The notes: generated from the sequence alone by a model not told the origin. 64,000 nucleotides of DNA from Microbotryum silenes-acaulis (GCA_003665825.1 QPFY01000006.1:1550001-1614000); one strand, 5' to 3'; shown: positions 1-14,006, counted from the first letter of the stretch. Made by a program: numbers and translations.

Positions 1-254
1 AGGCTCAACGACGCTCTCGGCGATCCTTTGTGCCCCCCCGGGGCGGTCATATTGGGTAGGACGAGGTTGATAGATTTTCTTTGTCCTAGAGTCCAAGAGG
101 TCACACGCAGCGAAGATGACTTTAATGGCCTAATTATGGTAAAGGTGGTAGAACCCTAAAAGAAGTAATGCAGTACAACAACCGGGTATCGACGAATTGA
201 AAAAGAAGAACGATGAGAGTAAGAGAGTAACTGGGTGAGGGCCAGCGCCAATTC

Positions 255-1734
<1,480 letters not shown>

Positions 1735-2320
1735 GATATGATGCAGGGCCGTAGCGGAATAGAAGATACGATAAGAAGCTGATGTGAGTATCCAAACTCT
1801 GTTGAGGTACGTGGGGGCTGAGGAGGTGGCGGCGGAAGCTGAGCTCCGCAAGCTTGCGAAGCGCTCGGACATGTTTGCCGCGCTCAGGGGGTCAAAGAAT
1901 TCTCAGTCTGGCACTGCCGGGCCGCCATCGCGCAGAGAATGTATGCCACAATTCAGCTTCATTTCACAAAAATGTAGTTTTCATGTTGAGGCGGGGGGGT
2001 ATTGTCATTTGCCCCCGGTAGATGAGAGACTTGGTTCAAGAGCTTGGGTGTATTATTAATCTGAATTGTGTGGATCTCCACTGGACGTGTCGACAACGCG
2101 CCTCGGCTCTGTTCAACGGTGTTCACCGCTTCCGTCACACCCACTTGTACGACACGGCCGAGTTCATTAAAAAAAAGGGGGTATTGACGGACCTCAGAAT
2201 ATCGGTTGACCTCTCCTCCTCATCCACAAGCTCAGGGATCTGCCCGAGCGCGTGCTAAACGCTGATCGAACCGCCTGAAACCCCCCAGCTCCCCCCCGCC
2301 GCGTTCCTCCGTCGACGACG
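1735..2320. promoter_or_regulatory. Divergent intergenic promoter region between DIM1 and the adaptin beta gene
   Basis: This 586-bp stretch separates two head-to-head housekeeping genes, so it must hold both promoters. There is no convincing ORF. It contains a G-run near 1990 and an A-run near 2170, but no clear TATA box at a fixed distance from either start. Confidence 0.5.
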
Positions 2321-5300
2321 ATGGCGTCGCGTGGTCCCGCACCCCGTACAGGACCGAATGCCCGAGCAAGAGGAGAGAATGCCGAACTGCGAGCGGATCT
2401 CAACTCGCAGTACCGTGATCCTCGCAAGGAGGCGATCAAGCGTGTGATTGCGAGCATGACCGGTCAGTCACCGCTTGGGGTGGGCCGAGGCCGAGGCCGA
2501 GCCGGAATCATAGGTGACCGGCTGATGATAATTCTTGTCCTTGGTGCTGGGTACAGTCGGAAAAGATGTTTCGGGTGCGTGACAGCTCTTGGCACCTTGG
2601 CACAGTGGGGCGTGCCTCGTAGACATCGACGCCGACACACGCTCGCGACTGCACGCGTGTCACTTGCCTCAGCCAGGCAGCTCATTCCCCGACCTCACAC
2701 CGCGCAGACGAACCACCGCACTGACCACGGCTTGTCCTCGCCTACAGCCCTCTTTCCCGATGTGCTCAAGAATATGCAAACCGAAGAGTCCGTCTGGCCA
2801 TTCTAGCATGACGAGGGCAACACCGACCCCCGGCGCTGACCCTCTGCGACATTCCTACTGCACAGTCTCGAACAAAAGAAGCTCGTCTACCTCTACCTCA
2901 TGAACTATGCCAAAACCCAACCTGAACTCGTCATTCTTGCCGTCAACACGTTCGTAAAGGTGCGCTAGTCGGCGTGCTTCCACCTCGGTCGCCCCTCCCC
3001 CCCCCCCCCCCCCCACCCCTGCTCACCTACTACTCGGCTTTGTACAGGACACCGATGACCCAAACCCGTTGATCCGAGCTCTTGCCATCCGTACAATGGG
3101 CTGTCTCCGCGCCGACAAAATCCTCGATTACGTCTGCGACCCCTTGCGCAAGTGCCTGCGCGACGAAAACCCTTACGTTCGCAAGACGGCAGCGATCGGC
3201 GTCGTCAAGCTGTACGATCTCAAGCCGAGTTTGTGCATCGACAACGGTTTCATCACCCAACTGCAGGAAATGGTCACAGACTCGAATCCGATGGTGAGTG
3301 GTCCTAAGCTGTGGATTACGCATACATGGAAAAAGAGGCTGATGCCGCCATCCCCCCACCCCGCCCAGGTCGTTGCGAACGCCGTGCTGGCCTTGACCGA
3401 GATCCAAGAGTCGGCCGAGGACGACTCGATCTTTGTGCTCGACTCTACAACCTTGTCCCGTTTGCTGATTGCGCTCGGAGAATGCACCGAATGGGGCCGG
3501 ATAGCGATTCTCAACGCGGTCGCAAAGTACAAGGCCGAGGACGAGAAGGAGGCCGAGCACATTTGTGAACGCGTGATTCCCCAGTTCCAACACGCGAACG
3601 GGAGTGTCGTATTGGCCGCTATCAAGGTGCGTTAGGCCAGGACGCCCTCACAGTTTGAATGTCCAGCTCCAAAACTGAGCTTCGTCGGCTTCATTTGCAT
3701 CAGGTCATCATGATCCATATCCGATCCGTCTCGCAGGAAGAGTTTGTCAAATCGATCCTGCGCAAAATGGCGCCGCCACTCGTGACGCTCGTATCCTCCG
3801 CACCCGAGGTGCAATGGGTCGCACTGCGCAACATCAACCTCATCCTCCAGCGCCGCCCCGACGCGCTCTCGCATGAGATGCGCGTCTTTTTCTGCAAGTA
3901 CAACGATCCCCCATACGTCAAGGTCGAGAAACTCGCGATCATGATCAAACTTGCGACCGAGAAGAACGTCGATACCTTCTTGTCCGAACTCAAGGAGTAC
4001 GCTTCCGAGGTCGACGTCGATTTCGTGCGCAAGAGTGTGCGAGCGATCGGGCAATGCGCGATCAAGATCGAAGGCGCGGCGGAGCGTTGCGTCAATGTGC
4101 TACTTGAGCTCATCTCGACGAGGGTTAGCTACGTCGTTCAGGAATCTATCATTGTCATCAAAGTGAGTCACTTTTTATGATTCCGTTTGCGAGGGAGTAT
4201 TGGTCACTGAATCCTATTCGGCTTGCTTTAGGACATCTTCCGCAAATATCCTCAACGCTACGAAGGCATCATCCCTACACTATGCGCGTCCTTGGACGAG
4301 CTCGACGAGCCCGAAGCCAAAGCCTCGCTTATCTGGATCCTCGGAGAGTACGCCTCTAAAATCGACAACGCCGCCGAATTGATCGGGTCTTTCTTGACCA
4401 ACTACGCCGAAGAACCGATTCAAGTGCAACTGCAAGCTTTGACGGCCGTGGTCAAACTCTTCCTCCAACGTCCTGACGAAGCTCAGGCATTGGTGCAACG
4501 AGTCTTGGCATTGGCGACTAAGACGGCGGATAACCCTGATTTGAGGGATCGTGCGTACATTCAATGGAGGTTGTTGAGTTCGGATACGGAGGCGGCCAAG
4601 AGGGTCATTTTGGCCAGTCGACCACCGATCTCCTTGCCGGCGACAAGTGTGCCTGCCGGGCTGTTGGAGGATCTGATTGGAGAGCTAGGCAGTCTGTCGT
4701 GAGTAACTTGGTGACCGTCCGTGGTTTTGGGTTTCATATCGATGCTGATGGCGTCCTCGTATTCATTGTAGTGCGGTATACCACAAGCCGGTGCAGGCCT
4801 TCATCGCCGGTGGCAAGCTCGGTGCCGATCAAATCTCTCAGCAACGCGTCAACGAGCAAGTCATGCGCGAGGCAGCGCTCGCGACTCTCGTTGCTGGCCA
4901 AAAGGCAGAGAACGTGAGTAGTTACAGGTTGCAAACTGTTCCTTGCGTGTCAAAGTCTGATCTCTAAGTTCGGTCGTTGTTGTACAGTTGCTGGACTTTG
5001 ATGACGAGGAACCGGTCGGCGAATCGCAGACCGTGAGCGACATGTTCGCGGCACCTTCGACGACGAACATTAGTGCGCACCCGCTCGATGGTAAGCCGGA
5101 GGACGATTAAAATTGATTCTACTTGGACTCGTCCTGATCCCATTTCTGCCATCACTTTTCAGATCTCTTGGGCCTGTTCGGAGGGCCAGCAGCTGCACCT
5201 GCCTTGACCTCTTCCTCAACAAGCACGGGCGTAGCGATGCCAACCATGTCATTCGAATCGCCCTTTGGCGGTATGGACGATTTCACCTCCCCCAATTCCA

Positions 5301-5419
5301 ACGGAGCAACCATGTCACCCCCTTCAATGAACGGTCTTTCCCTATCATCTAGTCAAACTTCTTCAGCGCATCCACCACCACCGGCCGAGAGTGGAGGGTT
5401 CGATGATCTACTGTTCTGA
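2321..5419 (+). CDS. APL2: Clathrin adaptor AP-1 (or AP-2) large beta subunit, 741 aa, eleven exons
   Basis: Large beta-adaptin of the heterotetrameric clathrin adaptor acting at trans-Golgi/endosome (AP-1) or plasma membrane (AP-2). Exons: 2321-2462, 2557-2574, 2748-2787, 2866-2959, 3048-3293, 3369-3626, 3704-4162, 4232-4698, 4772-4913, 4988-5090, 5163-5419; phases close to 742 codons. The armadillo-repeat trunk (residues about 20-590) has the family hallmarks [47 protein letters not shown] and DIFRKYP. The hinge carries a clathrin box, LLDFD (about 623-627), then DDLLGLF and a terminal DDLLF. There is no C-terminal ear domain, as in yeast Apl2 (about 726 aa). Exon 2 is an 18-nt micro-exon. 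A run of about 18 C lies in intron 4 (around 2997-3014). Family is certain. The AP-1 assignment, hence the symbol, is a preference only. Confidence 0.92.
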
Positions 5420-6331
5420 ACGGGAGAACGGAGAAACGGAGAAACGGAGAACGTAATGACGATCCTTTTTTCTAGCCCGCCGTTTTTCGCTTCCGTCTTT
5501 CTTTCGTCTCGGGGTTATTGGTTCATGATATGGGTTTTTCGAACGACGTGTAGAAGACCTAGTAGGGGTGTAATTCTAAATGGTGAAGTGATGCACCGAT
5601 ATAGGCTAGAAGGGGGGGAGGGGGGCGGGGCGGGGGGGCGATTGTTAGGGAGAGCTTTGATTCGTGCGGATGCGAACAAATTCGTGCAATTGGTGTCGGC
5701 ATTTCATTTTATTTTTTGGGGCCTTACTCTGGAAAGTTTTGAATGTCAGGACAGATGAGGTTAGACAGCTTTCCATACCTTCGAGGACGAACTGCAGTGG
5801 CAGTGCATCGGGTTGGATCGTGGCTGCGCGCACAAGGGGCACACAGCAATGGTAACAACTTGAAGAGTCGGAGCTCGTCAGTACGTATATCTAGGTGCTC
5901 TTATTACCACTTTTGCCGTTACTAGCGATCGGTCGCATAATCACAGTTTCATGTTTCTTTTTTTGGATCTTTGTCAGCTATCATTTGTTTTTGTTTTGGG
6001 TCGAATACGATCAGAGTTATTGGATACAAGGTTGCCTCCTTTTCTGAGACTCAGATCACTCTCTTCTGTCGGGCAGTGATGCGAGCGAGATGTGCAAGGG
6101 GCGTTTAGGTGATCGCCCACGTGCCGAGGCCCACACCAGCTCGGACCAGTGGCGAACGCAGGCGCGCGCCGATTACGAACAGTTGAACATCGCTGGACAG
6201 TCGCCGACTTGCGAATGCAGTGCGCGATCTTGGCTTTGCTCCATCTGCCCCACGGCACACCCCCGCTCATCCGACCCCATTCCCCACTTGCCCGTTCCCG
6301 ACAGTATTCAAGTCGCAACAACAGCGCAACT
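5420..6331. other. Intergenic region with a G-rich tract
   Basis: Downstream of the adaptin gene there are T-rich 3' sequences (5461-5530). A strongly G-rich tract follows at 5611-5640: four G runs of 4-7 separated by single bases, a potential G-quadruplex on the + strand. The remainder is presumed promoter of ALO1. No gene is seen. Confidence 0.5.
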
Positions 6332-8351
6332 ATGGGCCCCATCAGTACAACCAACGAGACCACCTTGACCGATGGTGCCTCACTGACCCATCTCGCCACC
6401 TCGGAGCTAATCAAGCTCGTCGCCCCGATCCGATCGCTGCCCTCATCCTCCCGATCGATCTTTACCAATTGGGCCACGACCTACTCGTGCAAACCTTTGT
6501 CCTTGTTCCGACCTAGAACCGTCGACGAGGTGCGCTACGTGGTCGAGTTGGCGAGGAGGGAAGGTGTCGAGTTGAGGGCTTCGGGAAGCGGCCATTCGCC
6601 GAGTGACTTGGTCTGCACCGACGGGTACATCATCAACCTCGATCGACTGGACAACGTTCTCGAGGTGAGTTTCAGTGCGTCACCGAAACGTCGATCGATC
6701 GGCGAAGGTCGCGCGCGCGATCTGTTCCCGTTCGTGGGCTTTGCACGTGCGATCTTGGTCGTCGTCCTCATCATCGAGCGCTGCTTTCGAACGATTACTG
6801 GCACGCGCTCGGCCCAGTCAGAATTCGACGCTTCACAAAGCAACCACCATTCCAATCAAGTGGCCAAAGCTGACGCTCGTATTGATCCCCCCACCCAGGT
6901 CGACACCACCAACACCAAATTTCATGCCGAGGGAGGGATCAAGCTCTCGGCGCTGCATCCGATCCTGCGCGAGCACGATCTTGCCATCTCGTCGCTCGGT
7001 TCCATCTCGGACCAAACATTAGCCGGCTGTCTTTCCACCGCAACACACGGCTCGGGAGTCAACTATGGCAATCTCTCATCTTGCGTCGAGTTTTTCGAAC
7101 TCGTCCTGCCGACCCCTGGTGCACCGCTCGTTCGAGTGTCCAAAGACCAGGATTCGGATCTTTTCTACGCCGCCGCTTGTGGCCTAGGTCTCGTCGGTGT
7201 CATCGTCGGTGTCAGCATGCGATGCGAACGTGCTTTCAACCTTGAGGAGGAATTGTGGACGATCTCGTTCGCAGATTTCGTCGAGCGGTGGCAGGAAATT
7301 GCCGAATCGGCCGAGCATGTCCGGTGTTGGTGGTTCCCGCAAGTTGGGCAGGTCAAAGTCTCGAGATTAAACAGGACTGACAAGGTATGTTATCAAGGCC
7401 CGTTCGTCCCAGTAAGCGATGTCCAAGAGCCAACTTGAGCTTTCGGTTCCACAGCCCCTGACTGCGCTACCGTCTCGGTTCAAGACGTATTGGTTCGACG
7501 TCGTCCTGGCCAAACATTTTCACGCCGTCGTCCTCGCCATTGCGCGCTTCTTCCCCAACATCTTGCCGTATCACGCCCATGTCATGTGGGCGCTCGTCCA
7601 TCGGCCTGCGCCACTTCGCATCGCCGATTTGCTCCGGCCTGTTTGGCCGACGGTAGCGAGCTCTTACGAAACGACGTCTACAAGACCTATCATTATCTTG
7701 GACGAGAAGGAGTCGTCGCATCCGACCGTCGAGGTAGCACCGTTACCAAGTCCCCCTCTTTCGGACGCCGAGAAGGTCCTTCTGGCGGAAAACATCCCCT
7801 TGCCCCTTTTGACGACCCCTACATATCGCGTCGCTTCATCGGTTGAGGTCTTCAACTACGACTGCGGTTTCCCACAGTACACTTACGAGGGTGCTGTACC
7901 TTACACCGAGACGGGAAAATGCCTCGAATCGCTCTCCACCTTTAACCTCGAACAGTTGTACGATCGTAAAGGTCTTCGTTCGCATTTCCCCATCGAAATT
8001 CGCTACACCGCCGCGGACGAGGTTTGGTTATCGCCGACTTATGGTCAACGCGCGACGTACATAGGAGTGATTCAATATCGACCTTTCAACCTTCCCGTAC
8101 CTTACAAGAAATTGTTCAAGGCGTTTGAAAACATATTACTTCAACACGGTGGACGACCTCATTGGGCCAAGAGTCATACAGTCGGAACTAGAGGGTTGGA
8201 AAAGTTGTATCCGAAGTTTGGGGATTTTTTGAATGTGAGGGAACGAGTTGATCCGAAAGGCGTTTTGTTGAACGCTTATGCTCGAAGACACTTGTTGGGT
8301 CAGGTGGGGGAAGAGGTTGATTTTAAAAAGTTTAAAATGAGTGGGAGGTGA
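6332..8351 (+). CDS. ALO1: D-arabinono-1,4-lactone oxidase, 571 aa, three exons
   Basis: FAD-dependent mitochondrial-membrane oxidase making D-erythroascorbate, the final step of the fungal ascorbate-analogue pathway. Exons 6332-6664, 6899-7384 and 7455-8351 sum to 572 codons. The N-terminal PCMH FAD-binding domain carries SGSGHSPSDL at about 85-94; His88 is at the position that binds FAD covalently in yeast Alo1. The segment THGSG follows. The C-terminal ALO domain ends with the HWAK motif (about 509-512) and FLNVRERVDPKGVLLN. Length fits fungal ALO1 (about 526-560) with a small insertion: residues around 355-400 are Ser/Pro-rich (TSTRPIIILDEKESSHPTV). The start was chosen at MGPIST, where the conserved region begins; an upstream in-frame ATG at 6149 would add an unrelated extension. 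Identity is secure. Confidence 0.93.
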
Positions 8352-9400
8352 GGAAGGGGAGAAGGGGTGGGGACAAGGTTTTGTGTCTTTTGTGATTTTG
8401 TTGTATGCCCTTTCTGGCGTTCTTTTAATATGATCATGATTTGATACCCGGAATTTTTTACACGTTGCGAACGGAGCATGTCAGGAGTGAGGCTGCGTTC
8501 AAGTCATCTACAGAAGACGGAGAAAATAGAACCAAAGCGAGATTACAGGGGAACAACGAAGAAGCATAGAAACATGTGAGCCATGGAATGTTGTTGAGAA
8601 TTGAGGAGGGCTGCGCCGTAGGTAGCAAGTAACGTTCCCCTCTACAGGTGACGTCGTGGTCGTACTCCTAGGAGGAGTTTCGGCCTAAGGCCCTATGGGT
8701 TTCGGGGTACTGAGTAGGGCACCACAATAAAGTCAGATAGGTTGAGCTAGACTGAAAAGTCAATCGAGACGGTTTCAAGTTCGGTCGAAACTGACCCGCT
8801 AGAGTACGAGGACTTTACCGCAGTCTTCGATAAAGACATGGTCGAAAATGCTCCACCACGTTTAAGAAATTGTTTGGGCTTGTCGTTCGGCCAGTACTTG
8901 GAAGCGTGCACTGAGTCGTCGAGACGGGCAGTGCCAGGGGTGCTGGCAGCGGCCGAAGTTTCAGTAATCGACCTTGCTTTGACAGTGCGTTTGAGTCTTG
9001 CGTCACTGCGAAGAGAGAGGCCGAGTTGATGGAAGCCCAACAGGGCGTCAAAAAGAAATTTGAAACCAGGTCGGTGTTGGAACATGGATGAATGATGTTC
9101 TCGGCGTGCTTACGCCTCTCCTAGTAGCCTTGCCTCCGCACATCTTCGCGCCGGCGCATGGTTTTTCACGTTTAATTTTGGGTAGGTACTGCCTTTGTTG
9201 TCTAAGCATGCTCTGATCACCTCGTAGTATTATGATGGCTTCAGTAATGGTAAGTCATCGAATCGGCGATCCAGTGGACTCGCGCGTCGTAGAACTCACT
9301 TGTGATCAGACTTGGATGTCTTGCATTCCCTATCCCAATAGTTAGCATGCAACAATTCGTTCAGTGAGAAATCATAACATGCTTTATATCATATGCAGCC
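8352..9400. other. Intergenic region, no supported gene
   Basis: AT-rich 3' sequence follows ALO1 (8390-8460). An open minus-strand frame at 8747-9085 has no recognisable motif and no splice support. Nothing else is identifiable. Confidence 0.4.
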
Positions 9401-9577
9401 CTAGCCCAACGCTTGCTCCTTCAACAGTAGCTGCACTGCCTGAGGCCGAACTGACTTGGGGTATGGCACCGAGGGGTAACTCGTTCTAGGGTCGGGCTGT
9501 TCGCGATTACTATCGAAGGGCAACGCAGCGACGAAGCTGATGACTGTGAGTAGTAGGGCGACGAACGATAGTTGCAT
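9401..9577 (-). CDS. Small secreted peptide, 58 aa, unknown function
   Basis: A short intact frame starts at an ATG and ends in TAG. It encodes a textbook signal peptide (MQLSFVALLLTVISFVAALP): one polar residue, then a hydrophobic core and a small-residue cleavage site after VAA or ALP. The mature peptide is about 38 residues, Pro/Ser/Gln-rich, without cysteines (SYPSVPYPKSVRP). No homologue is recognised. The secretion call rests only on the signal-like N-terminus. Expression is unproven, and a further 3' exon cannot be excluded. Confidence 0.45.
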   Translation of the reverse strand: MQLSFVALLLTVISFVAALPFDSNREQPDPRTSYPSVPYPKSVRPQAVQLLLKEQALG

Positions 9578-11725
9578 ATTTTTTTGGGATGCGTGCGTTC
9601 GGATTGATGAGATGAGAATTTCGAGGTTCGGTTGAAGGTGTGGGATGTGATGGCTAGGTGATCAAGAGAGAGAGGGGGGGAGGTTCGGTCTTGAAGCGTC
9701 GAAGACCATGAGGTGAGGCCGCTCTGGTTCGTCCGAGCCCCGGCCCTCGGCAATATTTTCGGTGGGGCGTGGACTAGACTAAGGACCTCCCTATGGAAAG
9801 CACGTGTGATAACTGAGTCCGTGCAACACAATAATCTGGAATTTACCCGAGCTCGAATGCGGTCATCGCCAGAAGGAGATACCTGAGCACGTCCTCCGCA
9901 AATCGCGCTCACTCGGCCGACTTCGGGGAGGGGAGGGGGCTTCGGTCCCGGAACGCATACAGCCCCTAAATTAAGCGGGTGGTTCGGAAATCGTTCGACG
10001 GGTCGTCGAGCACGTCATCCATCATGAGTCATAAATCGTGATACTGGCTGAAAAGGTGATGACCCCGACTTTCTGCTTTGAACCGGTTCGCCGCTGGGGT
10101 AGAGGTAGTGATTTCCCGTTCCAACTTTGACGCCGGCTGATGTACAATTTTGGCAAATGTGACACGTGTCGCCGGTCCGTAATTCTGTCTAACAAGAGCA
10201 CAAGGGTACCGGTACATTTCATTTCCTTCGCACAGTCGTCGAGCCTATGTAATCGATTGCTCACTGTCCGCTGTTTCAAGAACAACTACCCAAAACTGCA
10301 TGGTGCCTCCTTTCGGGGACTAGCTTGACCGACACCGAAACAATTTGTGTGGAGGTTGGCTAGTGGAGGTTAGCAAGTGGGAGGTTGAAGACTCTTCAGA
10401 GACATAGGGGGTAGCCCTAAAGCAGCGCTACCGCAACATAAAATAGACGAAAAAATCTATCGACGGTGTCATAGCAATAAAGGGGGAAGTTTGGATTTGG
10501 ACGATGTGGACTGTTCCAGGTCGTGATCAAGAATGCCGGACTCCTTAGTCAGACCGCGCCTTGCCATCTTGGGAAGTCAAAGCCTACGATTATTGGAGGA
10601 AGTCAAAGCCTACATTTACTCTCTTTTAATCTAATTTATCAAAACGGCATAGGACGGGAGCTGTGGCGTCGGCGTCTTAAGACGTTGAAAACTTCGGAAA
10701 GAGGGGCCGAAGCGATCATCCTGACATTGCCGTTTTGGGGAGTTTCGTGGTGGCGGGGGCAGTAATTTTCCGAGACTACGTAATTTTCGAGACTACGAAC
10801 CAGAAGAGCTTGGATCACGATTTGGAGCTTTGCGATTAAGGCTTGCAGATGTCAGTGGGCTGCAATTTATGATGGAGAAGTTCATCGATCGTCTCAGCAT
10901 GCCTTTGCGACAAAGACAAGTCACTTGTTTAAGGGCTGATCGGCGCAGATGGCGCGAAAGGAGGCAAAGCGTCTGCTGGGAGTTATGCAATTAGCGGCGT
11001 GTTGCCAAAAAAGGGCTGCAGAGGATCTGCGCTTACAACTATGTTGTAGGAATCAAAATGCAGAGTACATGTCGCGACAAGCGCAGATGTATCAAGGCAT
11101 TTACTCCGAGTTACTCAAGGTGAGTAACGTAGAGGATTTGTGGTGGCGAGCTGCAAACGTCCAAGGCTGAACGCTTGGTCAGCGACCTCTTCGGCGCAGT
11201 GGGAGTGAGGAACGCACCCGTCCCTACAGGTGGTGAACGCAGACGCAGAAACTAGTAGTGTTCCGTGCCAGCCTGTCCGCTTGGTACGAAGCAAGGAACG
11301 GTTTCAGGGTGTTCAACATATCTCTCTGGGGCAGACTTCCAAAGCGGTGGAAATGCATCGCCTACGCAAGCGCGATGCTGCGTAGCAGGGGCCTCCGCAA
11401 TCGGCAGGTTGTCAGGGGTCTCCTCGGCTGCTGCGCTGGATGATGAGCCTTTTAGAGCCCGCAGCGATCGAGGTTCAGTACTCAGGAGTCGAGAAGGCAC
11501 CCAAATTCCATGTGGAGTCTTTAGTAACTGGTTCCACATTGCAAAAGGTCATATCTCCCGAAAAGCCAGCAGCTGGCCCTCAGTCGTTTCGGCCTCACCA
11601 GCTTCTTCCCCTCCGCGATTCGTTCTTCGCAGCCTCCTATTCACTGGAGTCCCACCCCGTTGTTTGAGCCGCCAGCATCACTTCGGTAACCTCACCACAC
11701 AATCGTTCATCAGTACTGCCGAACA
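9578..11725. other. Intergenic region with a possible coding relic
   Basis: No complete gene is seen. At 10760-11170 several short plus-strand frames look coding-like (charged, Arg/Gln-rich; one runs into a GTGAGT donor at 11119). They do not join into a gene and match no family I recognise. The last 60 bases before 11726 (CACTTCGGTAACCTCACCACA) are presumably leader of the protease gene. Confidence 0.35.
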
Positions 11726-13503
11726 ATGCTGCTACCACTCTCCCTCGTCACGTCCACCTTGCTCGCAAGCTCCTTCGCGCTCGGTTTGGCACAACACCAC
11801 CACAGTGACAACACGTCGCACGTTCGCCCCCACGGTGGTTACAAGCTTCGCCTTGCTCGACGTTCGCTCAAGTTCGTAAATGATGGTGTGTTTGACATGG
11901 TGTGAGTTGATCCTGGCTAAACGTGGTTGGTGCGTGGATCGGGGGGGATCGGGGATGCTGCTTCGGTGTCGACATCTGTGAGACCCGTCCACGAGGTCCG
12001 AGCCGCATGGAGCATTTTGTGTCCCGGTTCGGAGGCCACAAAGTATGAATGACTCATGCCCTGCCCGGTGCCCAAAATTCATTTCAGAGCATTCCATAAA
12101 GAGGATACCCGAATTTCCCAGAAGTACACCAAAACGTTTCGAAACCGCCACATTAATTTATCTGACGAGAAGAAAGCGGCCCAGGTTCGTCTTCGCGAAG
12201 AGGCCCTGTTCGAAGCCGCTCGAGCGATCGAAAGACGAGCGCCGCTTGAGGAGGTCAAGCGTCTGGCCCCCAGACGGGAACTTCGGCACCCGGAGAAAGG
12301 TCGGGGACACGTGCCTTTGACTGATGTGGGTGGGTTATTGATGATAAGTATACTCTGTAGTGTCCTGCACGAGAGCCCGGTCTCACTGATCACCTCTGGC
12401 TCCATACATCGAAACCAGCTTTTACCTACGGGTACGACGCTTCTTACGCAGGACCTGTTTCATTTGGAACGCCTGCTCAGAACCTAATGATTGATTTTGA
12501 CACTGGTTCGGCGGAGTAAGTCATCGTAAAATCGCCGGTCCCGATTTCAGCCGCTCAAATAACCTAGCCTTCTACACCGTCCAGTCCTTGGGTCCTAGGA
12601 GCCGACGCCGTGACAAAACACCCGCACACCAAATTTGACGCTCAAAAGTCTCGCACTTTCGCCCAGAGCGTGCATCCGAACAAATGGAGCGTGGTCTACG
12701 GTTCCGGAAGTCTCGAAGGCATCTCGGTATCAGACAGGATGTCCGTCGGGGGCTACGTCATTCCCGACCAACAATTCGGAGTCGCGAAGAAAACCCTTGC
12801 CGTGCTCGATGGGTTCAAGATCGACGGTGTGATGGGTCTTGCTTTCCCCGCTATTTCAAGCATGCATGTCCCCTCATTCATGGAGAACCTTATCCATGGA
12901 AAAGGTGATCATCTTCTTCCCCTTCCTGTCGCAAGTTTCCACCTTCAACGGGGTCACACAACCGGAGGTGAGATGTGTGTCGGATGCATCGACGATTCCA
13001 TGTTCAAAGGCGAGTTGAACTACCTCCCTGTGAAGGAGACAGAGCTATGGCAAGTCCAATGCGACGGCATGGTCAGCGGAAATACCTTGATCAAAGGGAC
13101 CAAGATGCTCGCCGCGTTCGATACGGGATCAGCGTTGGTTAAAGTCCCCACCCTGGTTGCGCAACATCTCGTCAAGCACCTGCCTGGCAGCAGCAAGCTT
13201 CGCTCCGACGGGACCATTACGATGCCGTGCAACTCGCATTCAGTGGGATCTTTCGGTTTCTCGTTTCATGGTCAAACGTATAAGATCCCGTTGGTCGATC
13301 TTCAAATGGGCATCTATGACGAAGCCGATCCGAGCCAATGCACGTTCGGCATTTTCGCCGATGATCGATTTCAAAACTCGAAAGGCGAATCGATGGCTAT
13401 CCTAGGGGCTTTGTTCCTCAAGACGATTTATTCGGTCTTCAATTATTCGAAGAACGGCCGAGCTTCGATCGGGATCGCGCCTTTGAGGGACTATGTATCA
13501 TGA
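11726..13503 (+). CDS. Secreted pepsin-type aspartic protease (family A1), 477 aa, four exons
   Basis: Endopeptidase expected in the secretory pathway or outside the cell. Exons 11726-11901, 12088-12329, 12419-12515 and 12585-13503 keep phase and sum to 478 codons; the exon 2 donor at 12330 is the least certain junction. The signal peptide is MLLPLSLVTSTLLASSFALG. A basic propeptide follows (residues about 25-135, with KYTKTFRNRH and EEVKRLAPRR). The catalytic motifs are FDTGSAD (Asp167) and FDTGSAL (Asp351), with the flap tyrosine in YGSGS (Tyr210). The spacing of 184 residues between the aspartates is normal. The second motif ends DTGSA instead of the more common DTGTT/S. The first motif reads DTGSADPWV where most family members have DTGSSDLWV. 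A truncated relative lies immediately downstream. Family identity is secure; the substrate is unknown. Confidence 0.88.
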
Positions 13504-13719
13504 GCTCGACGCGCGTTGGATAGCCTTGCCTCCAGTGCTTCAAATTCGTCTTATTCCGCGTCCTGGTGACTTTTTATCGTATTACAGGCTTGGATCCTAC
13601 TCACAAAGCTCTCATAGTATCATCTCATTCTTTTAATCGCATGCCCAGTGCTCCTTCCCACGAATTTCTGAAATGATCCACTCCCCCCCACCAGTTCGGG
13701 GAGCTTCGGCATTCGAGCG

Positions 13720-14006
13720 ACAACGCAAAGGACATCAAAGCAGTGTACATCAAGATATTGGTCTCGCGGAGAAGAAGACGGTCCCGGTCCCTGACAACTT
13801 GAGTATCGACGGGTTGATGAGAATCGCCTTCCCCGACTTGACGGGGATGGTTGGCGTCTCTTCGTTCATGGAGAGCCTTCTCGAAGGCAAGGTACGCTCC
13901 CTCTCCCCGTCGTCAGTTTCTATCTTCAACGCAACACAAAACACGGCAGCGAGGTGTGCTTCGATCGCATTGACAGTTCAAAGTACGAAGGCACGCTGAA
14001 CGTCTA
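13720..14006 (+). pseudogene. Truncated, frameshifted copy of the aspartic protease
   Basis: About 220 bp downstream of the intact protease, one frame reads IGLAEKKTVPVPDNLSIDGL then SSFMESLLEGK. This matches the intact protein's FGVAKKTLAVLDGFKIDGV and PSFMENLIHGK. After about 13908 the similarity continues in a different frame (FYLQRNTKHGSEVCFDRIDS, parallel to FHLQRGHTTGGEMCVGCIDD) and stops at TAG 14004-14006. Neither catalytic Asp is present. It is a decayed tandem duplicate fragment covering roughly the middle third of the enzyme. Confidence 0.75.

Noticed and set aside
2994..3014. C-homopolymer in an adaptin intron as a regulatory element
   Set aside because: Lies inside a normal intron as a polypyrimidine run; length is probably unstable and nothing indicates a function.
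8747..9085. 112-residue minus-strand frame
   Set aside because: No recognisable motif, no convincing flanking splice sites, and isolated from any gene.
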